Made by a program: the position numbers and the translations under genes
Source: Planctomycetaceae bacterium
Lineage (GTDB): Bacteria; Planctomycetota; Planctomycetia; Planctomycetales; Planctomycetaceae
Assembly: GCA_002724315.1 (NCBI GenBank)
Contig: PBOJ01000112.1
Location: 1-64,000 of the forward strand
Direction: 5' to 3'
Length of the DNA stretch: 64,000 bases
Part shown: one piece after another, positions 37,165 through 46,308 of the stretch
How positions within the stretch are numbered: position 1 is the stretch's first letter
Layout of the letters: every line of letters starts with the position of its first letter
The notes under the pieces: model-generated
What the model was told of the DNA's origin: nothing
Database searches by the model: none
The model's input: the letters and a program-made list of their open reading frames with translations, nothing else

Positions 37165-38562
37165 ATGTGCCACGCCCGCTTCCCGCTTGCCGCGGTCCTT
37201 GTGCTGAGCCTGTTTGCTGCCCCGACGGTTGCCGACCGCCCGAACATCCTGGTTGTCATCGGCGATGACATCGGCTGGAAGGATTACGGGTGTTACGGCC
37301 ACCCTTCGATTCGCACTCCGAACATCGACGCCCTGGCTGCCGCCGGCCTGAAGTTCACTCACGCGTTCCTGACCACCTCGTCGTGCAGTCCTTCGAGGAT
37401 CAGCATTCTCAGCGGCCGGTACCCTCACCAGACCGGAGCCGAAGATCTGCACATGCGGTTGCCGGCCGGTGGGGTGTTCATTTCGACTCCCCTCCGCGAG
37501 GCCGGGTACTTCACCGGCCACATGCTCAAGACTCACTACGGTCCCAACGGGATGCAGCAGTTCGACTGGTACGGCAAATCGGTGAAGGAGTTCGGGACGT
37601 TTCTCGACAAGGCGGCGGCGAAACCGTTCTTCATGTGGGTTGGATTCCGTGACGCGCATCGTCCGTACAAGGCCGGAGCCCTGAAACCGCCTCACGATCC
37701 TGCCAAGGCGGTTGTGCCGCCGTTTCTGGTCGACACGCTCTCGACCCGGCGGGACCTGGCTCTTTACTACGATGAGATTGGCCGGATGGATCGTGACATC
37801 GGCCGCTTGCTGGACGAGTTGAAGAAACGGGGCCGTTTCAGGAACACCTTGGTGGTCTTTCTGGGAGACAACGGCGAGCCGTTTCCGCGGGCCAAGGGTA
37901 CCGTTTACGACTCGGGGATCGGCACACCACTGGTGATGTGCTGGCCGGGACGAATTGCCGGTGGAGGTGTTCACAATGGACTGGCCAGCGTCATTGACCT
38001 GGCTCCGACATTTGCCGAGGTGGCGGGAATCCAGAAGCCGTCGACGATGGTCGGCCACAGCCTGTTGCCGGTGCTCAAGGATCCTTCGCTGCCGGGCCGT
38101 GAATTCATCTTTGCCGAGAGGAACTGGCACAACGCCGACGAACACATCCGCTGCGTCCGGACGCGAACTCACAAGCTGATCACCAACGCATATCTCGACA
38201 GGCCGTTCGGGCATCCGGCCGACTGCAGCCGCAGCCCGTCGTGGAAGGACCTGCTGGCCGCCAAAGCCGGTGGCCGGATCACCGGGGATCAACTGCAGAT
38301 CTTTCGGGTACCACGGCCTGCTGTGGAACTCTACGACGCGGCCAACGATCCGGGCGAGTTCCACAACCTGGCGGATCAGCCGGCATCGAGCGGTATCCGC
38401 AAGCGGCTGGAACAGGCGCTGGAGACCTGGCGTCAGCAGACGAAAGACTTTCCGGCCAGCCGTCGCCGTCGGGCCGACAATGTTGATCGCGTGACGGGGG
38501 TGAAATTCACCAGGACGATCGGCCCGCTGGTCAAAGAGGGTAAGCCGAAACCGTTGCGGTGA
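37165..38562 (+). CDS. Secreted sulfatase (heparan N-sulfatase/SGSH-like group)
   Basis: The 465-residue enzyme has a signal peptide (1-23, VAD). Metal-binding VIGDDIGWKDYG lies at 31-42, and the formylglycine site is C74-SPSR followed by ILSGRYPHQ. A FLGDNG block lies mid-protein and a conserved RCVRTRTHKLI strand near the C-terminus. The pattern SCSPSRISILSG and the length suggest the N-sulfoglucosamine sulfohydrolase-like subgroup, but the substrate is not certain. It is divergent from the PSD1-LamG operon and convergent with the PQQ propeller gene, which ends seven bases beyond it. Confidence 0.88.
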   Translation: MCHARFPLAAVLVLSLFAAPTVADRPNILVVIGDDIGWKDYGCYGHPSIRTPNIDALAAAGLKFTHAFLTTSSCSPSRISILSGRYPHQTGAEDLHMRLPAGGVFISTPLREAGYFTGHMLKTHYGPNGMQQFDWYGKSVKEFGTFLDKAAAKPFFMWVGFRDAHRPYKAGALKPPHDPAKAVVPPFLVDTLSTRRDLALYYDEIGRMDRDIGRLLDELKKRGRFRNTLVVFLGDNGEPFPRAKGTVYDSGIGTPLVMCWPGRIAGGGVHNGLASVIDLAPTFAEVAGIQKPSTMVGHSLLPVLKDPSLPGREFIFAERNWHNADEHIRCVRTRTHKLITNAYLDRPFGHPADCSRSPSWKDLLAAKAGGRITGDQLQIFRVPRPAVELYDAANDPGEFHNLADQPASSGIRKRLEQALETWRQQTKDFPASRRRRADNVDRVTGVKFTRTIGPLVKEGKPKPLR

Positions 38563-38569
38563 GTGGCGG

Positions 38570-39808
38570 CTATTCGCTGCCGATCGCGATCAGCTGCGAG
38601 TTGGTTCGCAGCAGCAACTTGCCACCCGAGACGGCCGGGGTCGATTGTGAACGCTCGCCCAGTGGGTTCTTGCCCAGCAGCTTGTATTCGGGACTGGCCG
38701 CGACAACGACGACGGTGCCCTTGGCATCGATGGCGAACAGCCGCCCGTCGACGCAGATCGGAGAGCCGAAGAATTTTCCGCCGATTCGCTGCCGCCAGAC
38801 CGACTTGCCGGTCTTCATCGAAATGCAGGAAACGATCCCGATGTCGGCCCACAGATACATGTGGTCCTGATAGACCAATGGCGTGGGGATGTGCGGTACG
38901 GATTGCGATACCCGGAATGCCTCGGCAACCTCGCCGATTTTCTTGCCCGGACGCACTGCCACGATGTTCTTCCTGGCGGTGGTGAAACCGCTGGACCCGA
39001 TCACCAGGTCGCCGGCGATGACCGGCGATGCGATGGCCCGCTGTTTGAACGTCCCGAAGACATCGATCTGCCAGTTCTTGTTTCCGGATTCGGCCGCCAC
39101 GCCCCAGATGCCCTGGTAGGAGTGGACGAAAATGATCTCGGTGCCGTGTCCCGGACGGTTGAAGACACACGGCGTGCAGTAGCAGGCGCGTTTTCCGCTG
39201 CGAGGGACTTTCCACTTGATCTGTCCGCTGGCCGCATCAACGGCCAGCAGGAAGCTGGGTCCTTCCTGGTCGTTGCAGAGGTAAACCACCCCGCCGTGGA
39301 CGATCGGTGAGGCAGCCGGGCCGTGCCCGCCCTTGAACGTTCCCAGGGGAACTCGCCAGGACGGGGTGCCGTCGTGGCTGTAGGCCAGCAGCGCCGAATC
39401 AGTCTTGGACTGCCAGACGGTGTAGACCCGTTGGGCATCGACGGCCGGTGTGGCCGAGGCAAACGTGTTCTGCCGGTGTTTCTTGTAGCTGGCAAACGGC
39501 TCCGCTTTCTTCCACAGCTCCTTGCCGTCGGTCAACGACAGGCAGACCAGGTGCCGACGCCCGGAATCGAGGTTGGCGGATGTGACAAAGACACGGCTTC
39601 CCCAGGCGACCGGTGACGACAACCCGGTGCCGGGAAGCTTGGCCCGGAAAGCGTAATCCGCGGTTTTCCACGTCGAGGGGATTCCCGTCACCGCGCTGAT
39701 GCCGGTGCCGTTGGGGCCACGAAAGCGGGTCCATTCCTGCGCGTGGAGGTTTGCTGCCGATGACAGACAGGTGAAAGCCAGCAGCAACAGCCGGATGCGG
39801 TCGGGCAT
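38570..39808 (-). CDS. Secreted PQQ-type beta-propeller protein (BamB-like)
   Basis: The 412-residue protein has a signal peptide (1-23) followed by EWTRFRGPNGTGIS, the start typical of planctomycete outer-membrane-assembly-factor BamB-like/PQQ propellers. Repeated blades carry motifs such as LVCLSLTDGKELW, LLAVDAASGQIKW and AVSGGKLLLRTNSQLIAIG. Residues that would bind the PQQ cofactor cannot be confirmed. An upstream in-frame extension to 40561 runs antisense-like through the FMN oxidase gene and was rejected. It is the last gene of the minus-strand run that begins at 46268, 44 bases after the FMN oxidase. It may be a structural scaffold or a dehydrogenase-like protein. Confidence 0.85.
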   Translation of the reverse strand: MPDRIRLLLLAFTCLSSAANLHAQEWTRFRGPNGTGISAVTGIPSTWKTADYAFRAKLPGTGLSSPVAWGSRVFVTSANLDSGRRHLVCLSLTDGKELWKKAEPFASYKKHRQNTFASATPAVDAQRVYTVWQSKTDSALLAYSHDGTPSWRVPLGTFKGGHGPAASPIVHGGVVYLCNDQEGPSFLLAVDAASGQIKWKVPRSGKRACYCTPCVFNRPGHGTEIIFVHSYQGIWGVAAESGNKNWQIDVFGTFKQRAIASPVIAGDLVIGSSGFTTARKNIVAVRPGKKIGEVAEAFRVSQSVPHIPTPLVYQDHMYLWADIGIVSCISMKTGKSVWRQRIGGKFFGSPICVDGRLFAIDAKGTVVVVAASPEYKLLGKNPLGERSQSTPAVSGGKLLLRTNSQLIAIGSE

Positions 39809-39852
39809 CGTGTCAGGTGTCCTCGTTGTGAGAGCGTCGTGTCGTGGGTCGG

Positions 39853-41073
39853 TTAGTCCATCGGCGGAGTGTTCAGGAGCAGGTTGCTGCTGATGTCCCC
39901 GACGTTGCGGCAGCCACAGGAGATCATGGCGTTCTCGAGTTCCTCGCGGAAGAATCCCAGCATCTGGCTGACACCCTGCTGGCCGGCAGCCGACAGGCTC
40001 CAGGCCTGGGGTCGACCGACCAGCACGGCTCGTGCCCCGAGGGCCAGGGCCTTCAGGACATCTGTCCCGCGGCGGATTCCGCTGTCCAGCAGCAACTCGG
40101 ACTTGCCATTGACCGTTTCGGCAACGCGTTGCATCCGGTCGATCGAAGCAGGCATGCCATCCAGCCGCCGGCCACCATGATTGCTGACGACGATGGCGTC
40201 GACGTCTTCTTTGACCGCTCGACGGGCGTCCGCTTCGGTCAGCACACCCTTGACGATCAGTGGCAGGTTCGTGATGCCGCGGAGCCAGTCGAAGATGTCC
40301 CAGGACATCGACAGCTGCCACGCTGCCTGGTTGAAGGCATCCAGTTTCTCCGTGGTGATCGAATCGGGCAACGTGTGTCCGATGTCGCGAAGATGCTTCA
40401 GCAACATGTCGTGGGGAACACTGAAGCGGTTGCGCCGGTCGGCGTCCTTTCGCTCGCCGAGGTCGACGGTGATCACGATGGCGCTGAACCCGGCCGCCTC
40501 GACCCGCTTCACCAGTGACCTGGCCACGCCCTTGTCTTGGGGCATGTAGACCTGGAACCACTTGGGTCCGTCGCTGGCCGCGGCGACTTCCTCGATGCTG
40601 CTGAAGCAGCTGCTGCTGACAGCGCAGATCGTGCCCGCGTTCCGGGCGGCCCGGGCGGATGCCAGGGCGCCGTCCGGGTGGAACATTCTCAGGCCCGCCA
40701 CCGGGGCCAGCATCACGGGCATGTCGATCTTCTGTCCGAGGACGGTGGTCGAGAGATCGGCCTGGCCGACTCCGTGCAGGACAGGGGGCAACAGCCCGAT
40801 CCGGCGAAACGCGTCGACGTTGTCGGCCAGGGTGACCTGGTCTTCGGATCCGGTGCTGATGTACTCCCAGGACGGCCGTGGCAACTTCTGCCTCGACAGT
40901 TCGATGAAGTCCTCGACGACAACCGGGCCGGGTTGGTCGGAGGGTTTCCGGTCGTCGGAGTTCTTGGGCGTCATCGGTTTGTCGGTTTCGACCGCGGCGT
41001 CGGACTCTGGTTCGCCGATCAACTGGCTGCCAGCTCCGAGAGCGAGGAGTTTCGTGAAGGAGCGTCGTTGCAT
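39853..41073 (-). CDS. FMN-dependent alpha-hydroxy-acid oxidase/dehydrogenase with Tat-like leader
   Basis: The 406-residue protein starts MQRRSFTKLLALGAG, a good match to the Tat motif RRxFxK. The rest is a TIM-barrel FMN enzyme of the lactate/glycolate oxidase family: APVAGLRMFHPDG (FMN loop), the lysine in LIVKGV, and the active-site histidine in SNHGGRRLDG, with the family glutamine after GGR replaced by arginine. It would oxidise a 2-hydroxy acid to a 2-oxo acid. The leader suggests export of a folded FMN-loaded enzyme, unusual for a normally cytoplasmic family. A longer frame from 41163 adds 30 residues ahead of the leader and was rejected. It is 37 bases after the adenosyltransferase gene. 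Confidence 0.88.
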   Translation of the reverse strand: MQRRSFTKLLALGAGSQLIGEPESDAAVETDKPMTPKNSDDRKPSDQPGPVVVEDFIELSRQKLPRPSWEYISTGSEDQVTLADNVDAFRRIGLLPPVLHGVGQADLSTTVLGQKIDMPVMLAPVAGLRMFHPDGALASARAARNAGTICAVSSSCFSSIEEVAAASDGPKWFQVYMPQDKGVARSLVKRVEAAGFSAIVITVDLGERKDADRRNRFSVPHDMLLKHLRDIGHTLPDSITTEKLDAFNQAAWQLSMSWDIFDWLRGITNLPLIVKGVLTEADARRAVKEDVDAIVVSNHGGRRLDGMPASIDRMQRVAETVNGKSELLLDSGIRRGTDVLKALALGARAVLVGRPQAWSLSAAGQQGVSQMLGFFREELENAMISCGCRNVGDISSNLLLNTPPMD

Positions 41074-41110
41074 GAGCAGGAGGCTTCCGGTGGAAGGAGC
41101 AAAGGCGGGT

Positions 41111-41674
41111 TCATTCGGGTTGCCCGCCGGGAACCCACAGCACGTCATCTCGGCCGTCGTCATTGGCGGATCGTGCCACCACGAACAGGAGATCCGAGAG
41201 CCGGTTGAGGTAGATGATCACCTGGTCGTTGACGGTTTCGTGTTCGGCCAGCCGCAGCACTTCGATTTCGGCACGGCGGCAGACGGTGCGTGCCTGGTGC
41301 AGCGTGGCGGCGGCCGGCGAGCCGCCCGGCAGCACGAAGCTGGTCAGCGGTTCGAGCCGGTCGGTGAACGTGTCGATGGTGTTCTCGAGCCAGGCGACCT
41401 GCTCGGGGGTGACCCTCAACGACTTGTCGTCCCCGTTGGCTGCGGGGACGCACAAATCGGCACCGACATCGAAAAGATCATTCTGGATCGTGGCCAGGTT
41501 TGCGGCGATTTCTTCGCCGGTGGCGGCACGGGCCGCTCCGATCGTCGCGTTGAGTTCGTCAACGGATCCGTAGGCAACGATCCGCAAGCTGGTCTTGGGA
41601 ACGCGACTGCCGTCACCCAGCGACGTCTCGCCCGCATCACCGCTGCGAGTGTAGATCCGATCCAGGTACACCAT
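41111..41674 (-). CDS. Cob(I)alamin adenosyltransferase, PduO type
   Basis: The 187-residue protein transfers the adenosyl group of ATP to cob(I)alamin to make coenzyme B12. The N-terminal ATP-binding signature is clear: Y8-TRSGDAGETSLGDGSRVPK, followed by YGSVDELNA (35-43). The C-terminal helix has the conserved YLNRLSDLLFVVAR. The length is normal for the family. It starts eight bases after the stop of the HEAT/TPR gene. No B12-dependent enzyme or B12 riboswitch is visible nearby, so the partner enzyme must be elsewhere. The frame extends upstream inside the HEAT/TPR gene, but only the ATG at 41674 gives the family N-terminus. Confidence 0.93.
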   Translation of the reverse strand: MVYLDRIYTRSGDAGETSLGDGSRVPKTSLRIVAYGSVDELNATIGAARAATGEEIAANLATIQNDLFDVGADLCVPAANGDDKSLRVTPEQVAWLENTIDTFTDRLEPLTSFVLPGGSPAAATLHQARTVCRRAEIEVLRLAEHETVNDQVIIYLNRLSDLLFVVARSANDDGRDDVLWVPGGQPE

Positions 41675-41682
41675 CGCCAGGC

Positions 41683-44622
41683 TCAACCCTCTTTCTTTTT
41701 CACGGATTTTCGGACGGCCTTGGGCAACGCTTTCTTCGGCCGCACGGCCTTGGGCCGGGCCGGCTTCGGGATCTTCAGCTTTTTGGCAGCTTTCAGCTTC
41801 GGTTTCAGGGTCGCCTTGGGCCGGGGCTTCGGGGCGGTGCCGAAGATTTTCTTGAACTCCGGCATTCCACGGACCGACTTGAGGTCGGGATCCTTGTTCA
41901 GCCAGGCCTTGTCCCGCCAGCCGTACTTGACGGCCTTTTCGAGCTGTTCGAGGGCTTTTTTGCGACAGGTGGCCAGGCGATTGTCGCGGTCGGGCAGCTT
42001 GGGATCCTTGTTGATCATCTCGATCGCGCGGCTGTAAACACACGCCAGGTTGTAGGCGTACATCCGGCGGACCGACGTGAGGTTGCTGGACGTGGCTTTC
42101 TTCTGAGAGTCCTCGGCGTATTTCAATCCCGCATCCAGCTTGCCTTCACGCAGCAGAACGATGGCCATGCCGGTCATGGCCTGCGAGTTCAGCGGGTCGA
42201 GTTCGACGGCCTTGACGAAATCCTTGCGGGCTTCGGCCAGTTTTTTGTCGTCAAGTTGCAGCTTGACGTTGCCTCGGCCGGCGTAGGCCGCCGAGAGACG
42301 GGGGTCGATTTTGACGGCGAGGTTGTACTGGGTGAGAGCCTGTTTCCAGTTCAGTTGCTGCGAGTAGTGCCGCCCCATCGAGAGGTACTGGTAGCCGGGC
42401 GATCGTTGCATCAGGTTCCGCAGGGCGTTGACCGCGTAGTTCCGCTTGTTGGTGTTTTTCTCGGACCGGGCTGCTTCGAGCACCTTGCGGGCTTCGCTGG
42501 TGCCGATGCCCGCAAGGGCGTTGGCGGTGTAGTTCCAGGTGGTCGATGAGCTTGTCGAATTGAAGGCCTTGACGAGCATGGCGACGGCCTGTGGCGAGGC
42601 GTCCTGCAGAAGCGTCTGGCAGGCGGCGTTGACCAGGGTGCTGTTGTTCGAGGCCAGGGCGTCGGGAGCGAGCTTGCGGAAGGTATTGATGTCGACCTGC
42701 CCGATGGCTCGCAGCACGTTGGCCCGGTCGGTGTTGCTGAGCTTGGGGTAGTGTTCCAGCAGCTTGGCGGCGATGTCCTGGTCGCCGACCTGGATCAGCG
42801 TTTTGATGACCGTCGAACGACTGGCCGGCGAGTTGGCCAGGTGCTTGAGCAACATCGGGATGGCTCGAGGATCGCGAGTCCGGATCAGCAGCGACGTCAT
42901 GGTGTTGTCCGGCGGAGTCGACTCGAGCCTCTTGAGCACGTATTCGATGGCCAGTTTCTGGCTGTTCTGGTCGGGCCGCGAGGCGAGAATTGTCAGTGCC
43001 GCGTTGCGTCGGGGAGGATGGGTACTCTTGAGGGCGTCTCCCAGTGCCGTCATCAGCTTGGGGTGCCCAATCTGGGCCAGCGCCTGCAGGGCGGCCAGGG
43101 ACAGTTCCGGATCGCCGCTCGTGGCGTACCCGTGAATCGCGTCTGCGAATGCCGGTCGCGGATACCGGGCCATGGTCGACACGATGTCCTTGCGAGCCTT
43201 GGGGTCGGAGTCGCCCAGCATTTTCAACAGCGTCTCGTGGGCTGCGGGATATCGCGATGCAGCCAGGCTGTCGAAAGCGGTTTTCGACAGCGGTGGCTGA
43301 TTGCGATGGGCGAGGTCCTTGAGCTTCTTGACCGCTGCTGGTTCTCCATAGTGCCGAAGGCTCATCACTGCGGCCTGGGCAATCGCTGGCGACTCGTCGG
43401 CGGTCAGGGTGAGCAACAACGGCAGGTCCTCGGTCTTCAGCCGGCCGCCTCCACTGGCCAGTGCCGCCGGTCGTGTCAGCGGATCCCCTTGCTGGATTTC
43501 CTCGAGCAACTCGCCGCGGGGCAAAACGCGATACGCGGTGTCCAACGCGGCCATCACCGCCAGTTCAACGGTCTTGTGGACTCGCTGGGGGTTGGCTCCC
43601 GAGGGCCGCGTGGTGGAGATCTGAACAGGAAATCCCTTGAATGGCATGCCGCCTGGACGGACGGGTCCGCCACTTGTGGATCGCCGGTTGGGAATTGCTG
43701 CAAGGTGCAGTTCGCGGATTGCGGCCGGGATCGTGGGAAACGGGGTGCTGCCGGTGACCGTCCCTCGACCGGCCAGCGAGGCGGCCTGGTTCATCCAGCT
43801 GTAGATCCTGGATTCGATGGGGGGCGCCTTGTCGGTGAAATTGATGACCGAACGAACGACTCCGGCGGTGGCCAGCGTGTCGAGCTGGTCGACCAGCGAG
43901 GCGATGTTGATGGTGTCGATAGGGCCGCCGATCGTGATCAGTCCCAGGCTGCCACGTGGTCCGATTTGCCGCGTTTCCATGGCCAGTCGGCTGCGGGCGC
44001 GGGCGTTCAGATCGATGGTCATGGGTGTCTTGCCCAGCCCCAGTGACAGGCTGAGCTTGGGCACCTGGGGACCCTGCGGCAGTCCGGGGAAGATCAGCCA
44101 GGTCGATCCGCTGCCGCCGCTTTTCAACGTCACCTTGTTCAACCACTTCAGCTGGCTGGACTGGAAACTCTGATTTCCGACCTGGAATGAGAACGATCGG
44201 AGCGTCGACGGCAGAGTGGCCGGCATCGTGTGCGGCTTGCCGTCAACGGTCAGCTTCACCGAATCTCGCGTGAGCTCCCGGGGCGTGTTGGTGAGGTTGA
44301 CCAGCACCAGCTTGGCGGCCAGGAACCGTGTTCCGGTGGTCCGGTAGTACGGCGCGCCCAGGAATGTGGACTCGACCATCGCCACGACCTGCCGCTTGGA
44401 CGGATCGACCGGAACCACCGTTTTGCCGGTTTCCCGCAGCTTCTTCAGTTCCACCTCGAGTGTCTCAACTCGCTGCAGCAGTTTCTGCAGCAGTGCCCGA
44501 TTGCTTGCGGCCGGCTTTGGTTTTGCCGCCGTTGGAGCCTTGTCCTGGGCCAGTCCAACGGCTGACAGGGTGGCCAGGGCCACCGTTGTCGTGAGCAGGT
44601 GGCGAAGAGGAAGAAAGGTCAT
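41683..44622 (-). CDS. Secreted HEAT- and TPR-repeat protein with lysine-rich histone-like tail
   Basis: The 979-residue protein has a signal peptide (about 1-25), a short coiled coil (LLQRVETLEVELKKL, about 47-61), a beta-rich domain (about 75-350), HEAT-like helical repeats (about 370-730, with PAVKKLKDLA-type units), TPR units (about 745-860, e.g. YNLAVKIDP and FVKAVELDPLN) and a strongly basic tail (about 928-979) made of K, P, A and R, like a histone H1 tail. Function is unknown. It could be a periplasmic scaffold, with the tail binding nucleic acid or acidic polymer. It is 49 bases after the aldose epimerase gene and 8 before the adenosyltransferase gene. Confidence 0.8.
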   Translation of the reverse strand: MTFLPLRHLLTTTVALATLSAVGLAQDKAPTAAKPKPAASNRALLQKLLQRVETLEVELKKLRETGKTVVPVDPSKRQVVAMVESTFLGAPYYRTTGTRFLAAKLVLVNLTNTPRELTRDSVKLTVDGKPHTMPATLPSTLRSFSFQVGNQSFQSSQLKWLNKVTLKSGGSGSTWLIFPGLPQGPQVPKLSLSLGLGKTPMTIDLNARARSRLAMETRQIGPRGSLGLITIGGPIDTINIASLVDQLDTLATAGVVRSVINFTDKAPPIESRIYSWMNQAASLAGRGTVTGSTPFPTIPAAIRELHLAAIPNRRSTSGGPVRPGGMPFKGFPVQISTTRPSGANPQRVHKTVELAVMAALDTAYRVLPRGELLEEIQQGDPLTRPAALASGGGRLKTEDLPLLLTLTADESPAIAQAAVMSLRHYGEPAAVKKLKDLAHRNQPPLSKTAFDSLAASRYPAAHETLLKMLGDSDPKARKDIVSTMARYPRPAFADAIHGYATSGDPELSLAALQALAQIGHPKLMTALGDALKSTHPPRRNAALTILASRPDQNSQKLAIEYVLKRLESTPPDNTMTSLLIRTRDPRAIPMLLKHLANSPASRSTVIKTLIQVGDQDIAAKLLEHYPKLSNTDRANVLRAIGQVDINTFRKLAPDALASNNSTLVNAACQTLLQDASPQAVAMLVKAFNSTSSSTTWNYTANALAGIGTSEARKVLEAARSEKNTNKRNYAVNALRNLMQRSPGYQYLSMGRHYSQQLNWKQALTQYNLAVKIDPRLSAAYAGRGNVKLQLDDKKLAEARKDFVKAVELDPLNSQAMTGMAIVLLREGKLDAGLKYAEDSQKKATSSNLTSVRRMYAYNLACVYSRAIEMINKDPKLPDRDNRLATCRKKALEQLEKAVKYGWRDKAWLNKDPDLKSVRGMPEFKKIFGTAPKPRPKATLKPKLKAAKKLKIPKPARPKAVRPKKALPKAVRKSVKKKEG

Positions 44623-44671
44623 CGGGGAAACTCCGATTCGCAGAGCAAGTTCTGATCGAGGGGAAACCGGT

Positions 44672-45664
44672 TCAGTCTACCACTGTCGCAGCCCCGAGGG
44701 GACCAGTGAACAGCTCGATCCGGGTTTCCCAGGTCTCTCCGGCCGGAAGGACCCGCCAACCCGAACCGGTTCCGGTCGGATCCAGGTTGATCGCGTCGGT
44801 GACGCAGGTGTAGGGCTCGAGACAAACGGCATCCCGGCCGGGCGGAGTGTAGACGACCACCTCCCGGAACAACCGGCCGTCGCACCGTTGGACCAGCCGA
44901 TGTCCGGCCACCGGATCATCGACGCTCATTTCCAGCGTTTCCAGTGGCTCGGCATGTTCGTCGGAGATCGACGTCAGCACGTGGTCCAGTCGCATGTCGC
45001 CGAAACGGCCTCCGGTTCGCAGGTCGCACGATGGGTCAACCGGCAACCGGTGACCGGTGGGCAGGCAGGCGTCGAGTTCCCATTGCTGGTGGGCCGGGAC
45101 GCGGACGAGGCAGTCGGCGGCCGTGCTGTTCGGTCCCAGCGGCAGCCGAAAGTAGGGATGGGTCCCGAAACCGAACGGCATGTCCTGCCCGTCGGGATTG
45201 TCGATGGTGACCCTGGCGATCAGCCGAGATTGTTCGAGACCGTAGCGGATGGTGATCCGGGCGTCGGTTGGCCACAGCGGGCGTCGTTCGGCCGCATCAC
45301 GCGACAGGTGGAATTCTCCGGTGACACTCGCATCATCTTCTGAGATCACCCGCCACGGTCGATCGAGACAGAAGCCGTGTATGGCGTTGCCATTGCCGTC
45401 ATCGGGAGCTGTTCCGCCTGACAAGTCGTAATGCTGGCCGTTCCAGTCAAAGCGGCCATGGCGAATTCGGTTGGGAAAGGGGAACAGGATCGGGATCCCG
45501 TGTCCGCTGGGCCGACCGGATCCAGCATCGAAACCGGTCTCGGCATCGAGCAGCTCGTGGCCATCGACCCGCCAGGAGAAACAGTTGAAGCCACGGTCAA
45601 CGGAAATCTGTGCCGTTGCACCGCAGTCCGGATCAGCGATTTCGACAACCTGTGGCATGAGCAT
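44672..45664 (-). CDS. Aldose 1-epimerase family protein
   Basis: The 330-residue protein interconverts sugar anomers if its family function holds. Visible motifs are GIPILFPFPNRI (about 58-69), NAIHGF (about 92-97) with the catalytic-type histidine, FGFGTHPYFRLP with the second histidine, and a C-terminal VVYTPPGRDAVCLEPYTC segment containing the catalytic-type glutamate. It has no signal peptide, so it should be cytoplasmic. The ATG at 45664 follows an AGGA site; an ATG six bases later is the alternative. It follows yqgE by 16 bases and likely shares its transcript. This is the subgroup between GalM and YeaD-type epimerases, so the exact sugar is not known. Confidence 0.85.
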   Translation of the reverse strand: MLMPQVVEIADPDCGATAQISVDRGFNCFSWRVDGHELLDAETGFDAGSGRPSGHGIPILFPFPNRIRHGRFDWNGQHYDLSGGTAPDDGNGNAIHGFCLDRPWRVISEDDASVTGEFHLSRDAAERRPLWPTDARITIRYGLEQSRLIARVTIDNPDGQDMPFGFGTHPYFRLPLGPNSTAADCLVRVPAHQQWELDACLPTGHRLPVDPSCDLRTGGRFGDMRLDHVLTSISDEHAEPLETLEMSVDDPVAGHRLVQRCDGRLFREVVVYTPPGRDAVCLEPYTCVTDAINLDPTGTGSGWRVLPAGETWETRIELFTGPLGAATVVD

Positions 45665-45680
45665 GTTCCTGTCGCGACAC

Positions 45681-46268
45681 TCAGTTCCACTCGGGGTTGC
45701 CCGGCGACGGCGGGACCGTGCGGTTGGTGGCCTGGATCCGCCCGACCAGCTCGTCCCACAGTGCGTAAGGGTCCTGCGGGAGGATCTCGCAGGCCTCGGC
45801 CGGCAGCAGGTGCCAGTCGCCACCGGACAATTCGTCCTCGAGCTGTCCCGGGGCCCAGCCGGCACAGCCGGCGAAGATGCGGAACAACAGTTCGTCGGTG
45901 TCGTCGACGACCCGTGCGATCACCCGCTCGAATACTTCGGGGCTGCTGCCCACGAAGATGCCCGGTACCACATCGGAATGGTTCTCTTCGAACTCGCCGG
46001 CGCTGTGCAGCACGAACAGTGCTGACGGTTCGACCGGGCCGCCCACATAGACAAGCTCGTCGTTCTCGGGCAGCTCGTAGTGTCCCGACAAAGCCCGTGC
46101 AACCGAGACGTTGGAAGGGCGGTTGACCACCAGTCCCATCGATCCCGAATCGCTGTGTTCGACCATCAACACCACCGACCGAAAGAAGTTCGGATCGCGC
46201 AGCTGCTTGCCGGCGACCAGGAACTGGCCCTTGAGAGATTCGTTGGGCGAATCGGGTGTACTCGACAT
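45681..46268 (-). CDS. YqgE/AlgH family protein
   Basis: The 195-residue protein matches the YqgE/AlgH (DUF179) family: LKGQFLVAGKQLRDPNFFRSV-like N-terminus (12-32), MGLVVNRPS (44-52), VYVGGPV (73-79) and RIFAGCAGWAPGQLEDEL (about 129-146). The length is normal. The family is widely conserved and cytoplasmic with no proven reaction. It starts a six-gene run through the epimerase, the HEAT/TPR protein and the adenosyltransferase. A strong promoter lies upstream, symmetric with that of the hydrolase gene. The upstream in-frame extension to 46775 lies antisense to the hydrolase and was rejected. Confidence 0.93.
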   Translation of the reverse strand: MSSTPDSPNESLKGQFLVAGKQLRDPNFFRSVVLMVEHSDSGSMGLVVNRPSNVSVARALSGHYELPENDELVYVGGPVEPSALFVLHSAGEFEENHSDVVPGIFVGSSPEVFERVIARVVDDTDELLFRIFAGCAGWAPGQLEDELSGGDWHLLPAEACEILPQDPYALWDELVGRIQATNRTVPPSPGNPEWN

Positions 46269-46308
46269 TCGGACAGTCGCGCGGTGGCATCGGGAGTTCT
46301 TACTTCGG

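Noticed and set aside
36739-38364. 541-residue minus-strand frame spanning the PSD1 start and the sulfatase gene
   Set aside because: It runs antisense through the sulfatase and out of frame through PSD1, both of which have strong motif support.
39809-40561. Upstream in-frame extension of the PQQ propeller gene through the FMN oxidase region
   Set aside because: Residues in the extension have no family likeness and a clean signal peptide begins at 39808.
40562-42037. 491-residue plus-strand frame opposite the FMN oxidase and adenosyltransferase genes
   Set aside because: Antisense to three well-supported genes and without motif support.
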